Below, in pieces: positions 55,469-64,000 of a stretch of 64,000 bases of DNA (positions are counted from its first letter, which is position 1; the number at the start of each line of letters is the position of its first letter). This stretch comes from Deinococcus planocerae. GTDB taxonomy: Bacteria; Deinococcota; Deinococci; Deinococcales; Deinococcaceae. A program made the position numbers and the translations under genes. A model generated the notes under the pieces. The model did not search any database. It saw only the letters and a list, made by a program, of their open reading frames with translations, and had not been told where the DNA came from. The stretch spans positions 1 through 64,000 of the forward strand of contig NZ_PNOR01000016.1 of NCBI RefSeq assembly GCF_002869765.1, in the 5' to 3' direction.

Positions 55469-56581
55469 ATGAAACAAAGCATCCTGACGCTCGCCCTGCT
55501 GCTCGGCGGCGCGGCCCTGGCCCAGACCACCCCGCCCGCCCCCACGCAGACGGCCCCGGCTCCCGCGCCGACCCAGGCAGCTCCGGCGCAGACCACTCCG
55601 GCTCAGACCACGCCTGCCGCTCCGGCCCGGACCGCGCCCGCGCAGGGCACGGCGGCCCCCGCCGCGAATGCCCAGGCGGTCGTCGCGGTGGTGGGCAGCG
55701 AGAGATTTACGCTGGGCGACTACGAAAAGGCCTTCCGGGTGGCGGTGGCGCGGGTGCTGAACTCGCAGGGGGTGCCCTTCACGACCGACATCCTGCCCGA
55801 GTTCGCCGAGGCGCGCGGGGAATTCCTGAAGCAGTACGCCCGCGACCGGGCCGTGTACCAGCTCGCCCGCCGGGACACCAAGGTCACCCCCGCCCAGATC
55901 GACGAGCAGCTCGCCGAGGCGAAGAAGGGCTTTGACTCCGACGCCGAATTCACCGAGGCCCTGAAGGCGACGGGCTACGACAGCGAGGCCGAGCTGCGCG
56001 CGGACCTGGAGCGGCAGACCGTCGTCTCCGCGTACCTGGAGGGCATCAAGACCCGCCTCCGGTTCGGGGACGCCCTCGTCACGAGCTTTTACAACCTGAA
56101 CAAACAGTCGTTCAACCGCCCGGCGCAGGCCTGCGTGCGCCACATCCTCGTCAAGACCCAGGCCGAGGCCCAGACCGTCCTGAGGGACCTGGGGGCGGGG
56201 GCGGACTTCGCCAAGCTCGCGCAGGAACGCAGCCAGGACCCCGGCAGCGCGGCGGAGGGCGGTGACCTCGGCTGCATCGCGCCCGGCGACACGGTGGCGG
56301 CCTTCGACAAGGCGGCCTTCAGCGGCCCCCTGAATCAGCCCCAGATCGCGCAGACCGAGTACGGCTGGCACGTCCTCCTCGTCACGCAGCGCAACGCGGC
56401 GGGCCTCGCTCCCCTCGCGGAGGTCGCCCCCACCATCCGCGAGCAGCTCGCCCGCGACGCCGCCCAGAAGTACCTCGACGCCCAGCTCCTGCGCCTGAAC
56501 ATCCAGACGACCCCGGCGCTCGTCGCCGCGCCCACCCCCGCGACGGGCTCCCCCACCCCCAGCAACACGACGAGCAAGTAA
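55469..56581 (+). CDS. Exported parvulin-type peptidyl-prolyl isomerase (SurA/PrsA-like)
   Basis: A 370-residue envelope chaperone. Signal peptide MKQSILTLALLLGGAALAQT leads to a Pro/Thr/Ala/Gln repeat linker (about residues 22-65). Next comes a SurA-type N-domain (about 70-205) and a parvulin domain (about 215-320: ACVRHILVKTQAEAQTVLRD, GGDLGCIAPGDTVAAFDKAAF, QTEYGWHVLLVTQR). A low-complexity tail ends it. It would help outer-envelope proteins fold. ATG 55469 lies 6 bases after TAGAGT. Confidence 0.9.
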   Translation: MKQSILTLALLLGGAALAQTTPPAPTQTAPAPAPTQAAPAQTTPAQTTPAAPARTAPAQGTAAPAANAQAVVAVVGSERFTLGDYEKAFRVAVARVLNSQGVPFTTDILPEFAEARGEFLKQYARDRAVYQLARRDTKVTPAQIDEQLAEAKKGFDSDAEFTEALKATGYDSEAELRADLERQTVVSAYLEGIKTRLRFGDALVTSFYNLNKQSFNRPAQACVRHILVKTQAEAQTVLRDLGAGADFAKLAQERSQDPGSAAEGGDLGCIAPGDTVAAFDKAAFSGPLNQPQIAQTEYGWHVLLVTQRNAAGLAPLAEVAPTIREQLARDAAQKYLDAQLLRLNIQTTPALVAAPTPATGSPTPSNTTSK

Positions 56582-56596
56582 ATCCCTGTTCCGGTC

Positions 56597-56629
56597 GGGG
56601 GGAGGCTGAAGGCGGCCTCTCCCCTTTCG
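56597..56629. terminator. Terminator between the parvulin and TspO-like genes
   Basis: GGGGGGAGGC (56597-56606) pairs with GCCTCTCCCC (56615-56624), one G-U pair, then TTTCG. Genes on both sides end here. Confidence 0.65.
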
Positions 56630-56638
56630 TCGGGTGCC

Positions 56639-57391
56639 CTACAGCGCCGCTCTGGGTCGCCGCGCCGCGAGCACGATGCCCAGCAGCACGAGGGCGGCGG
56701 CGAGCGCCACGCCGAGGACGACCGTGTTCACCTCGGGCCGCGCGGCGTACACCCCGTAAAAGGACCACAGCAAGACCCCGGCGAAGGCGTAATCCCGGAA
56801 GCGCACCAGGAAGAACACGCCCAGCAGCCCCGCGATGATCACCAGCACCGCCGACCACGCCGGGCCGCCCAGCCCCGCGAGGCCGTCCGTCACCCCCTGG
56901 CTGACGAGAAACGCCGTGATGTTGGCGATGGTCGCCACGCTGATCCAGGCGAGGTAGAGGCTGGTGGGCAGCGCGAGCGTGAGGGGCTCGGCGCCGAGCG
57001 GCTCCACTTCGCGCACCCCCAGGTACAGCCAGATCAGGCTGCCGAGCAGGGCGAGCATGATGAGCACGCTGGGGCCGAAGTTCAGGCTCTGGAAGGCGAG
57101 CAGCCACGCCACATTGAGCCCGTTCGCCAGCAAAAAAGGCCAGAAGAGGCGGTCGAGGCGCGGGCCGCGCTGCGCCGGGAGGGCCTGGTACACCGCGAAG
57201 ACGATCAGCCCCAGAAAGATCACCCCCCACACCGAGAAGGTGAGCCCGGCGGGCGTGAAGGCGTTCGGCAGGCTGTCGCTGACCTCGCGGTTGCTGTTGC
57301 CGAACAGCGGCAGCGCGTTGCTGAGGTAATTCATCACCAGCGTGAGGACGGTCGCCGCGAGCAGGGTCAGTTGCCGGGGAAGTCCAGTCAT
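56639..57391 (-). CDS. TspO/MBR-related membrane protein
   Basis: A 250-residue protein with seven hydrophobic segments, longer than the usual 160-residue TspO. Resemblance is in AFTPAGLTFSVWGVIFLGLIVFA near residue 45 and LPTSLYLAWISVATIANITAFL near 140, where TspO has its Trp-rich core. TspO proteins bind porphyrins and answer stress. Two further C-terminal helices are an addition. ATG 57391, no Shine-Dalgarno. The family call is moderate. Confidence 0.7.
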   Translation of the reverse strand: MTGLPRQLTLLAATVLTLVMNYLSNALPLFGNSNREVSDSLPNAFTPAGLTFSVWGVIFLGLIVFAVYQALPAQRGPRLDRLFWPFLLANGLNVAWLLAFQSLNFGPSVLIMLALLGSLIWLYLGVREVEPLGAEPLTLALPTSLYLAWISVATIANITAFLVSQGVTDGLAGLGGPAWSAVLVIIAGLLGVFFLVRFRDYAFAGVLLWSFYGVYAARPEVNTVVLGVALAAALVLLGIVLAARRPRAAL

Positions 57392-57446
57392 GCTCCAGCT
57401 TACGCACCCCGTGGGTGAGGAGGGCGAGGCTCCCCCCGGCTCCCCC

Positions 57447-58241
57447 TCACCCCTGACCCGTCCGGGCGCGGGGCAAGGCCCGCCTCAGCCCCACCGCCAG
57501 CGCCGCCGAGGCGAGGGGCGCGAGTGTGCGGGTCTCGCGGGTGACCAGGCCCGCACCCAGGGTCCCCAGCGCGAGGAGCCGCGTGAGACGCACCCGTTCG
57601 GCAGGAACGAGGGTCGGGGCGCGGTCGCACTCGGTCGCCACCGCCTCGGGCCTGGACAGCACGCCCGACACGCCCAACGCGGCGAGGGCCAGCCCGTCGG
57701 CGAGCGGGCCGCGGCCCTGCCCCCGGCGCACCCCCGGCAGCAGGGCGGCCAGGGCGACGAGCCCGGCGTCCCTTTCCGACCCCCGAAAGGCGTCGGCCCG
57801 GGTGGACGACAGCGCGAGCGCCGCGCCCGGCACCAGGGCCGCCACCCACTCCCCCGTCAGCGCCGAGAGCCCCGCCTGCCCGGCGAGGGCCACCACGTCG
57901 AGCGGGGTCGGCGCCTGTCCCACCGTGGCCGCGAGGACCCGCAGCCCGCTCAGGACGGAGAGGCCCGCGAGCACGTTCGGGGGACCCCCCGCCAGCGCCG
58001 CGAGGGCCGCCAGCGGCAATGCCGCCCCCGCCGTGTCGGGGTGATCGGGGTCGAGTTCGCGCGCCGCCGACCACCCCAGGAAACCCGCCGCGCCCACGCC
58101 GAGCGCCGAAGTCCAGGAGTGGCCGGAGAGCCGGGCAGCGAGGATGCTCACGGCGGCGCCCGCCACCACGAGGCGGTTCGACGGCAGCGAGAAGTCGAGC
58201 GGGCGGGCCAGCGCAGAGGCGGGGAGGGTGGGGCTCGTCAT
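57447..58241 (-). CDS. Hypothetical membrane protein, Ala/Leu-rich
   Basis: A 264-residue protein made of short hydrophobic stretches separated by charged turns (VVAGAAVSILAARL, ALPLAALAALAGG, LLALGTLGAGLV). There are six or so possible helices, several weak. No family recognised. The composition is so skewed that helix count is unreliable. ATG 58241 has a TAGCGT 5 bases upstream. It ends 55 bases from the TspO-like gene start and in the same direction, so the two may be co-transcribed. Confidence 0.6.
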   Translation of the reverse strand: MTSPTLPASALARPLDFSLPSNRLVVAGAAVSILAARLSGHSWTSALGVGAAGFLGWSAARELDPDHPDTAGAALPLAALAALAGGPPNVLAGLSVLSGLRVLAATVGQAPTPLDVVALAGQAGLSALTGEWVAALVPGAALALSSTRADAFRGSERDAGLVALAALLPGVRRGQGRGPLADGLALAALGVSGVLSRPEAVATECDRAPTLVPAERVRLTRLLALGTLGAGLVTRETRTLAPLASAALAVGLRRALPRARTGQG

Positions 58242-58328
58242 GGCCCACGCTATCCCCTCTCGCGCCCCCTGGACGCCGCCTCAGCAAAGCCTCAAGGAGG
58301 AGATGGGGAGGGCACCTACACTGACCCC

Positions 58329-58775
58329 ATGCCCTACCTGCGCGTTACCTGTGCGCCCCTTTCCGCCGAGCGCAAGGCGGAGGTGGCCCGGGCGCTCACC
58401 GAGGCGGTCAACCTCCTCTTCTTCTCGCCGCGCGGCGGCCCCAGCCGCGAGGAGCTGCGCGAGCGCACGACCGTCCACTTCGCCGAGTCCCGCGACGAGG
58501 ACCTCTACATCGGCGGGCGCACCCCCCGCGAGCGGGGCCGGGTGGACCTCACGGTCGAACTCTCCGACTGGAACATGGGTGCCCGCAGGCAGCGGCGGGT
58601 GGCCCGCCACCTGACCCCCGTCCTCGCGCGATTGTTCGGGGTGGGGCCGGGGGACGTGGACGGCATCAACCTCCGCTTCCACTCCTACCCGCCGCGCGAC
58701 TTCGCGGTGGGGGGCCGCCTCCTCTCCGATCAGGTGCCGTGGATCGGCCAATTCCTCAAGGCGCGCGGCGGCTGA
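58329..58775 (+). CDS. Tautomerase-family protein
   Basis: A 148-residue protein with the tautomerase start MPYLRVT, where Pro at position 2 becomes the catalytic N-terminal proline after Met removal. The next part, LSAERKAEVARALTEAVN, is the family helix, with Arg residues ahead (RERTTVHF). Its length is about twice that of 4-oxalocrotonate tautomerase, so two fused beta-alpha-beta units are possible. Substrate unknown. ATG 58329 lies 6 bases after TACACT. It is convergent with argJ. Confidence 0.8.
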   Translation: MPYLRVTCAPLSAERKAEVARALTEAVNLLFFSPRGGPSREELRERTTVHFAESRDEDLYIGGRTPRERGRVDLTVELSDWNMGARRQRRVARHLTPVLARLFGVGPGDVDGINLRFHSYPPRDFAVGGRLLSDQVPWIGQFLKARGG

Positions 58776-58781
58776 GCCCCC

Positions 58782-59957
<1,176 letters not shown>

Positions 59958-60081
59958 GGGCGCATGGTAGCGGGACCCGGCCCACGCTCTTCCACAGGCT
60001 GATCTCCACATGACCTCTTCCCGCACGCTCCTCACGCGCCCTTCATGGCACCGAAGGGGCAGGCGGGTAACGTGAGACCCC

Positions 60082-60600
60082 ATGAAGAAGGCCCTGCTCT
60101 CCCTGCTGGCCGCTGGCCTGCTGTCCAGCGCGCTCGCCGCACCCGTCAAGCTCCAGTCGCTGCCCGTCACGCTCGAACCCAACGCCCGCCTCCTGACGCT
60201 GAGCGACGCCGGGATCGCCAAGGCCTTCCCCTCGGCGGCGGGGCGCCCGGACGCCGTGTTTCTCACCGAGGACCGCAAGGTCACCGTGGCCTTCGAGTGG
60301 CGCGAAGGGAAGCTCGCGCCCGCGCAGGTGGCCGACCTCGTGACCCAGTTTCCCGCCGTGATCCGCGCGCAGGTGCCCAACGTCAAGACCCTGCGGGCGA
60401 ACCTCGTGCAGATGGGCGGCACCCCCTGGGCGCAGTTCATCTTCACCACCCCCGGCCAGGGCGACGACGTGCGGCGCGAACTCCTCGTCACCAGCCTCCA
60501 GGGCCGCACCCTCGTCGTGACCATCGCGGCCCGGACCGCCGACTACAGCCGCAACGAGACCGTCGTCCGCAACCTCGTGAACAGCGTCCGCGTGAGCTGA
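60082..60600 (+). CDS. Secreted hypothetical protein, 172 aa
   Basis: A signal peptide, MKKALLSLLAAGLLSSALA with AxA cleavage site, and a mature domain of about 152 residues rich in beta strands (VTVAFEWREGKLAPAQV, WAQFIFTTPGQGDDVRRELLV, RTLVVTIAARTADY). No family recognised; it looks like a small envelope protein. Start ATG 60082 with a TAACGT 8 bases upstream. A GC-rich hairpin follows the stop. Confidence 0.75.
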   Translation: MKKALLSLLAAGLLSSALAAPVKLQSLPVTLEPNARLLTLSDAGIAKAFPSAAGRPDAVFLTEDRKVTVAFEWREGKLAPAQVADLVTQFPAVIRAQVPNVKTLRANLVQMGGTPWAQFIFTTPGQGDDVRRELLVTSLQGRTLVVTIAARTADYSRNETVVRNLVNSVRVS

Positions 60601-60613
60601 GCCGGAGGAAGGA

Positions 60614-60658
60614 CCGGGGAGGGGGTGGGGCCGAACGAGGCGCCCGCCCCCTCTTCCC
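60614..60658 (+). terminator. Terminator after the secreted protein gene
   Basis: GGGGAGGGGGTGGGG and a complementary CCCGCCCCCTCTTCCC pair imperfectly around about 10 bases, then TTG. Supported by position between two co-directional genes. Confidence 0.5.
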
Positions 60659-60685
60659 TTGCCCGGCGGGGCCTACGATGAGCGC

Positions 60686-61228
60686 ATGACCGCCACCGTC
60701 ACCGCCGTCAGCGTGAGCGCGGAGCACACCTTCAGCAAGGCGAACCGGGAGAGCGTCCGCCTGCTCGCCGGGCTCGGCGTGGAGGGAGACGCGCACCTGG
60801 GCCACACGGTCCGGCACCGCTCGCGGGTGGCCGCCGACCCCACGCAGCCCAACCTGCGGCAGGTCCATCTCCTTCACGCCGAACTGCACGACGAGTTGCA
60901 AGTGCGAGGCTTTGCCGTCTTCGCCGGGCAGATGGGCGAGAACGTCACCACCCGGGGCGTGGAGCTCCTCGGCCTGCCCCGGGGCACGCGGCTGCACCTC
61001 GGCGGGGCGGCGGTCGTCGAGGTGACGGGGCTGCGCAACCCCTGCGCCCAGATCGAGGCCTTTGGGCCCGGCCTGCTCGCCGCCGTGCTGAGCCGAGACG
61101 GGGAGGGCCGCGTCGTCCGCCGGGCGGGGATCATGGGCATCGTCCTCGCGGGGGGCGAGGTCCGCCCGGGCGACCCCATCCGCGTCGAGCTGCCGCCCGG
61201 ACCCCACGAGGCCCTCGACCGGGTGTGA
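60686..61228 (+). CDS. MOSC-domain protein
   Basis: A 180-residue MOSC (molybdenum cofactor sulfurase C-terminal) protein. It shows the domain order LGVEGDAHLG near residue 30, VHLLHAELHDELQ, GQMGENVTTRGVELLGL, and the cysteine loop TGLRNPCAQIEAFGPG near 120, which would bind sulfur. Such proteins are thought to carry or use sulfur from the cofactor. ATG 60686 lies 6 bases after TACGAT; leaderless. Confidence 0.87.
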   Translation: MTATVTAVSVSAEHTFSKANRESVRLLAGLGVEGDAHLGHTVRHRSRVAADPTQPNLRQVHLLHAELHDELQVRGFAVFAGQMGENVTTRGVELLGLPRGTRLHLGGAAVVEVTGLRNPCAQIEAFGPGLLAAVLSRDGEGRVVRRAGIMGIVLAGGEVRPGDPIRVELPPGPHEALDRV

Positions 61229-61372
61229 CGGGTCAGGGGCCGACCACCCAGCGTGAAACAGCGCACCAGGGCGGCGGATTTCGCGCGGGTGAGGTGGGGG
61301 ACGGGGGAGGCCGGGCGGGGCCGCTTCCCCTCACAGGGACACGGTGTGACAGAACTGTAGGAAGACTGAGTT

Positions 61373-61378
61373 TAAAAT
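61373..61378 (+). promoter_or_regulatory. -10 box of the compact kinase gene
   Basis: TAAAAT in an AT-rich patch, with 6 bases to GTG 61385. TGTGAC (61345-61350) is too far upstream to be a normal -35. Confidence 0.6.
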
Positions 61379-61384
61379 GACCGG

Positions 61385-62182
61385 GTGCAGGACTTCCGTG
61401 TCGCCCAACCCATCGAGCGCCGCCGCGTCCTCGCCACACGCGGCGGCGTCCAGAGTGTGGTCGGGGAGTGGCGGGGCCAGCCCGTCTTCGTCAAGACGCT
61501 GCTCACCGCCGAACCCGAGGCCGCCCTGCGCTTCGCGCACGAGGGCGAGATCGCTTCCAGCCTCGATCACCCGCTCGTCGTGTCGCCGCTCGCGCGCACG
61601 CCGCGCCAACTGATCTTTCCCTTCGTGCCGGGCCGCACCCTGCGCGAGGTGGTGCAAGAAGGCCCGCTCCCCCCGGAGGCGGCGCTGTGCGTGGCGAGCG
61701 GCCTGCTGCGCGCCGTCGAGCACCTGCACGCGCGCGGCGTGACCCACCACGACCTCAAGCCCGAGAACGTGCTGCTGCTGGACACGCGGGCGCGGGGCGA
61801 CGCGGTGCGTCTCGTGGATTTCGGCATGAGCCACTCCCGCGCGCTGGGAAGCGACATCCACGACGGCACCCGCATGGGCACCCCGCACTTCATGGCGCCC
61901 GAGCAGTTCCGGGGCGTGCGCGGCGACCCCCGCAGCGACCTGTATTCGGTGGGCGTCCTGTTGTTCGACTGCCTGGCGGGCTTTCCCCCCTTCGAGGACG
62001 CGCTGGGCTGGCTCGTCGGCCTGAGCGAGGACTGCGCGCCCCTGCCCGGCCCCGCCGAGGTGCACCCCGTCCTGCGCGCCGCCCTGGAGCGTGACCCGGA
62101 GGCGCGGCCCGCCACCGCCGGGGAGATGCTCGCCGCCCTGGAGGGGGTGCGGCGCTCGCTGGAGGCCGCCGCGTGCCCCTAG
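61385..62182 (+). CDS. Compact Ser/Thr protein kinase
   Basis: A 265-residue Hanks-type kinase with only the catalytic domain. It has a degenerate Gly loop near residue 20 (TRGGVQSVV), VFVKTLL with the ATP Lys, EGEIASSLDHPLVV, the catalytic loop THHDLKPENVLLLD near 118, VDFGMSHS near 143 and GTPHFMAPEQFRG. HHD replaces the usual HRD, so regulation by activation-loop phosphorylation may differ. No sensor or membrane segment. The last 10 bases overlap holA. Confidence 0.88.
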   Translation: MQDFRVAQPIERRRVLATRGGVQSVVGEWRGQPVFVKTLLTAEPEAALRFAHEGEIASSLDHPLVVSPLARTPRQLIFPFVPGRTLREVVQEGPLPPEAALCVASGLLRAVEHLHARGVTHHDLKPENVLLLDTRARGDAVRLVDFGMSHSRALGSDIHDGTRMGTPHFMAPEQFRGVRGDPRSDLYSVGVLLFDCLAGFPPFEDALGWLVGLSEDCAPLPGPAEVHPVLRAALERDPEARPATAGEMLAALEGVRRSLEAAACP

Positions 62183-63075
62183 TCGCCTTCAGCGGCAACC
62201 GCTTCCTGGCGGAGGAGACGCTCCGGGAAACCCTCGCCTCGCGCGGCCTCAACGTGCGCGACCTGCCCCGCCTCGCGGGTGAGGAGGTCACCCCTCAGGC
62301 GGTCGCCCCCCTCCTCGCCCCCAGCCTCTTCGGGGACGGCGGCGTGGTCGTGGACCTCGCGGGCGCCAAGCCCGACAAGGCGCTGCTCGACCTCCTCGCC
62401 TCCGCGCCCGTCACCGTGGCCGTGCTCGACGAGAGCCCGCCCGCCACCCGGGTCAAACTCTACGAGTCGCGCGGCGAGCACCACCCTGCCCCCGTCCCGC
62501 AGAAGACCGGGGACGTGGCGGGGTGGGTCACGCAGCGGGCGAAGCGGCTGGGCCTCAAGCTCGACCGCGAGGCCGCCCTCTACCTCGCCGAGGTCTTCGG
62601 GCCGGACCTGACGGGCATCGCGGGGGAGCTGAACAAGCTCACGCTCCTCGATCCGCCGCACGGCGCCGACCTCGTGCGGCGGGTCGTGGGCCGCGAGCCG
62701 CCCGGCGACTCCTTCGCGCTGCTGGGGGCCGCGACGACCGGGCGCCCCGGCGAGGCCGTCACCCAGCTTCGCCGCCTCCTCGCGTCGGGAGAGGACCCCT
62801 TCAAGCTGCTCGGGGCGGTCGTGTGGCAGTACAGCCTCGTCGCGCGCTGCGTGGCCCTGACCCAGGAGGAGGGGCGGGTGAGCGAGGCCATTGCTGCCCA
62901 GAGGCTCGGCGTCAAGCCCTACCCGGCGAAGAAGGCGCTCGACGTGGCCCGGAAACTCAGCGAGGACAAGGTGCGCGGCCACCTCGCCCGCATCCTCGAC
63001 GCCGACGTGGCGATGAAACGGGGGCTGGACCCCGGGGCGACGCTGGAGCGGCTGATCGTGCAACTGAGCGTCTGA
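62173..63075 (+). CDS. holA: DNA polymerase III delta subunit
   Basis: A 300-residue clamp-loader subunit that opens the sliding clamp. It lacks Walker motifs, as expected for delta. Recognisable features are FSGNRFLAEETLRETLASRG at the N-terminus, an LAPSLFGDGGVVVDLAGA segment near 48, FGPDLTGIAGELNKLTLL near 138 and the C-terminal helical domain (DSFALLGAATTGRPGEAVTQLRRLLASGEDPFKLLGAVVWQ). GTG 62173 overlaps the kinase stop by 10 bases. Confidence 0.88.
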   Translation: MPLVAFSGNRFLAEETLRETLASRGLNVRDLPRLAGEEVTPQAVAPLLAPSLFGDGGVVVDLAGAKPDKALLDLLASAPVTVAVLDESPPATRVKLYESRGEHHPAPVPQKTGDVAGWVTQRAKRLGLKLDREAALYLAEVFGPDLTGIAGELNKLTLLDPPHGADLVRRVVGREPPGDSFALLGAATTGRPGEAVTQLRRLLASGEDPFKLLGAVVWQYSLVARCVALTQEEGRVSEAIAAQRLGVKPYPAKKALDVARKLSEDKVRGHLARILDADVAMKRGLDPGATLERLIVQLSV

Positions 63076-63085
63076 GGGGTCCCGC

Positions 63086-63706
63086 TCAGGCTTGAGGGGG
63101 AGTTCCGGACCCGGTGGCCGCCGAGCCCGCGGGATCGATGACCCCCCGGTACACCTCGTCCAGCGTGAGGGTGTGCCCTAGGCAGGCGAGGGAAATACTG
63201 CCCGTGCCGCCGTATTGGGTGAGCCGCCAGCCGTCCCCCGCCCGCTGATAGGCCAGGATGCGCCGCTCGCTCTGGGAGACGATCAGGTACATCTGGAGGC
63301 TGGGGATCGACGTGTACGCGTGATACTTGGCGTGCCGGTCGATGGCGGCGGTGCGCTTGGAGAGGACCTCCACGAGCAGGCAGGGGTCCGTCTCGTAGTA
63401 CTCCTCGCCGTTGTCCTGCCCGCAGGCGACCATGACATCGGGGTAGTAGAAAGAATTCTTCCCCTCGATCCGTAATTTCATATCGGCGGCGTAGAGTCGG
63501 CATCCGGCACGGGTCGCCTTCGTGTCCAACGCCAGCACGAAGTTCAGGGTGATCCGCATATGCGCCTTGCTCGTCCCGGCTTGAGCACGCGTCGCGCCGT
63601 GCAGGGGGTAGACGAATCCATCTACGTACTCCCGCTTGACCGGACTCTCCTGCTCCGTCCGCAGGTACTCCTCGACGCTGATCACCTGGAGGGCGGGGTC
63701 GCTCAT
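63086..63706 (-). CDS. Uma2-family (DUF820) nuclease-fold protein
   Basis: A 206-residue PD-(D/E)XK-fold protein. It shows ISVEEYLRTEQESPVKREYVDGFVY near the start, MRITLNFVLALD, the acidic YYPDVMVACGQ near residue 90 and CLLVEVLSKRTAAIDRHAKYHAY with Glu and Lys near 112-128. The family is widespread in Deinococcus and cyanobacteria and may be linked to mobile DNA; a biological role is not set. ATG 63706 lies 5 bases after TACCAT. Convergent with holA. Confidence 0.88.
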   Translation of the reverse strand: MSDPALQVISVEEYLRTEQESPVKREYVDGFVYPLHGATRAQAGTSKAHMRITLNFVLALDTKATRAGCRLYAADMKLRIEGKNSFYYPDVMVACGQDNGEEYYETDPCLLVEVLSKRTAAIDRHAKYHAYTSIPSLQMYLIVSQSERRILAYQRAGDGWRLTQYGGTGSISLACLGHTLTLDEVYRGVIDPAGSAATGSGTPPQA

Positions 63707-63743
63707 GCCTCATGGTAAGGCGTGGGACGGCCCGCCCCCGCCT

Positions 63744-64000
<257 letters not shown>

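Overview
The window looks like a Deinococcus chromosome or large replicon. GC is very high. Many genes have a TANNNT -10 box whose last base lies 6 bases before an ATG or GTG, with no Shine-Dalgarno, which is the leaderless arrangement known in this genus. Other pointers are a FemAB-type ligase, a kinase with a C-terminal propeller that resembles D. radiodurans RqkA, a 7Fe-type ferredoxin, and CAGCCGTCAGC-type repeats. I saw no rRNA, tRNA, CRISPR array or insertion sequence.

Layout. 1-2.2 kb: sparse, with a few hypothetical genes, a cluster of TTTTCCCA repeats, and a small membrane protein. 2.2-10.8 kb, minus strand: the accessory highlight. Four genes overlap by 4-8 bases behind one consensus leaderless promoter. 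They encode a MerR-like-HTH/zinc-ribbon/PD-(D/E)XK nuclease, a DinG/XPD-type helicase with four Fe-S cysteines, a PIWI protein of the pPIWI-RE class, and an unrecognised 258-residue protein. A fifth small gene follows with its own ribosome binding site. This fits a predicted PIWI-based defence island. 10.8-11.6 kb: degraded small ORFs. 11.6-32 kb: mainly housekeeping genes. These include a phosphotransferase, HD-GYP-like, YkgJ, LysA-family and NERD (frameshifted) proteins, TetR, TerC, endonuclease III, HisZ-HisG, a PatB-type lyase, a ferredoxin/membrane protein/truncated haemoglobin/cupin/Crp cluster, MTA/SAH nucleosidase with LrgA-LrgB, a PSD-like protein without its cleavage motif, a cyclophilin, an Lrp-ald divergon and a VOC dioxygenase.

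32-37 kb: fatty-acid beta-oxidation (fused hydratase/dehydrogenase and thiolase) with a HicA-HicB toxin-antitoxin pair between the two genes, and a divergent quinone oxidoreductase. 37-44 kb: a large unknown protein divergent from a membrane-anchored Ser/Thr kinase with an NHL-type propeller, two DinB-like proteins, a glutaredoxin-like protein and FtsY. 44-51 kb: a CAP-domain lipoprotein, the branched-chain amino acid ABC transporter livJHMGF, and an acyl-CoA dehydrogenase upstream. 51-64 kb: GNAT-DedA pair, MFS, GrpB, FemAB-type ligase, SurA/PrsA-like isomerase, TspO-like protein, tautomerase, ArgJ, MOSC, a compact kinase overlapping holA, a Uma2 nuclease and the 3' end of serA.

The pPIWI-RE family was predicted computationally before, so the class is not new. 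What I cannot match to anything described is the fourth gene, the trailing small gene, and the self-contained regulatory design of this island.
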